Assembly (NCBI GenBank): GCA_002353975.1
Contig: DEKQ01000013.1
Location: 9,488 to 16,682, forward strand
Length of the DNA stretch: 7,195 bases
Source: Prevotellaceae bacterium UBA2718
Lineage (GTDB): Bacteria; Bacteroidota; Bacteroidia; Bacteroidales; Bacteroidaceae
Direction of reading: 5' to 3'
Below, piece by piece: positions 7,192 through 7,195 of this stretch (positions within the stretch are counted from its first letter, which is position 1; every line of letters begins with the position of its first letter). The position numbers were made by a program, and so were the translations under genes. The notes beneath the pieces were generated by a model. That model was not told where the DNA came from. It made no database searches and saw only the letters and a list, made by a program, of their open reading frames with translations.

Positions 7192-7195
7192 CTGG

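Noticed and set aside
1..7195. A multi-gene system, mobile element, CRISPR array or RNA gene
   Set aside because: One coding frame fills 7,153 of 7,195 bases. I saw no direct-repeat array with spacers, no transposase motif, and no tRNA- or rRNA-like segment. The only repetition is at the protein level.

Overview
The window is almost entirely one giant gene. A single minus-strand reading frame starts at an ATG at 7153-7151 and stays open, without a stop or frameshift, to the left edge. I read all 2,384 complete codons in that frame and found no TAA, TAG or TGA. The C-terminus and stop codon lie beyond position 1. The only non-coding DNA is the 42 bases upstream of the start (7154-7195), which hold an in-frame stop, an A-rich leader and a short GC-rich palindrome.

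The protein has a Sec signal peptide (residues 1 to about 37) followed by a chain of divergent tandem modules of about 133-181 residues. Each module has a first-half motif of the form L..LG...(Y)xRW/F-Y-x-x-D-x-x-G, a later strand like Y-x-V-V-C/x-x-x-S, and an ending like (T/K)EP-x(2-4)-(K/R)Y-x-F. I count twelve modules to residue 1849. A different segment of about 200 residues follows (1850-2050) and looks like a carbohydrate-binding-type beta-sandwich. After it come a thirteenth module and part of a fourteenth. Modules 3-10 alternate between two subtypes, A-B-A-B-A-B-A-B, giving a super-repeat of about 278-296 residues that implies duplication of a two-module unit.

The likely source is a member of the Bacteroidota, most plausibly a gut or oral Prevotella/Segatella-like Bacteroidales. 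This is inferred from the weak A-rich leader without a Shine-Dalgarno core, the signal peptide style (Leu/Met-rich core ending VWG-D), the EP...YVF beta-sandwich repeat style, and the CTCCCCC/GGGGGAG palindrome, which resembles short dispersed palindromes of that phylum. The protein is best read as a secreted or surface-displayed, very large repeat protein with no recognisable catalytic domain in view. A role in adhesion or glycan contact is an inference.

Base composition drifts along the gene: the 5' modules (right side) are AT-rich and the 3' part (left side) is GC-richer. I found no RNA gene, mobile element, CRISPR array or second protein-coding gene. The other reading frames on both strands are shadows of the large gene.
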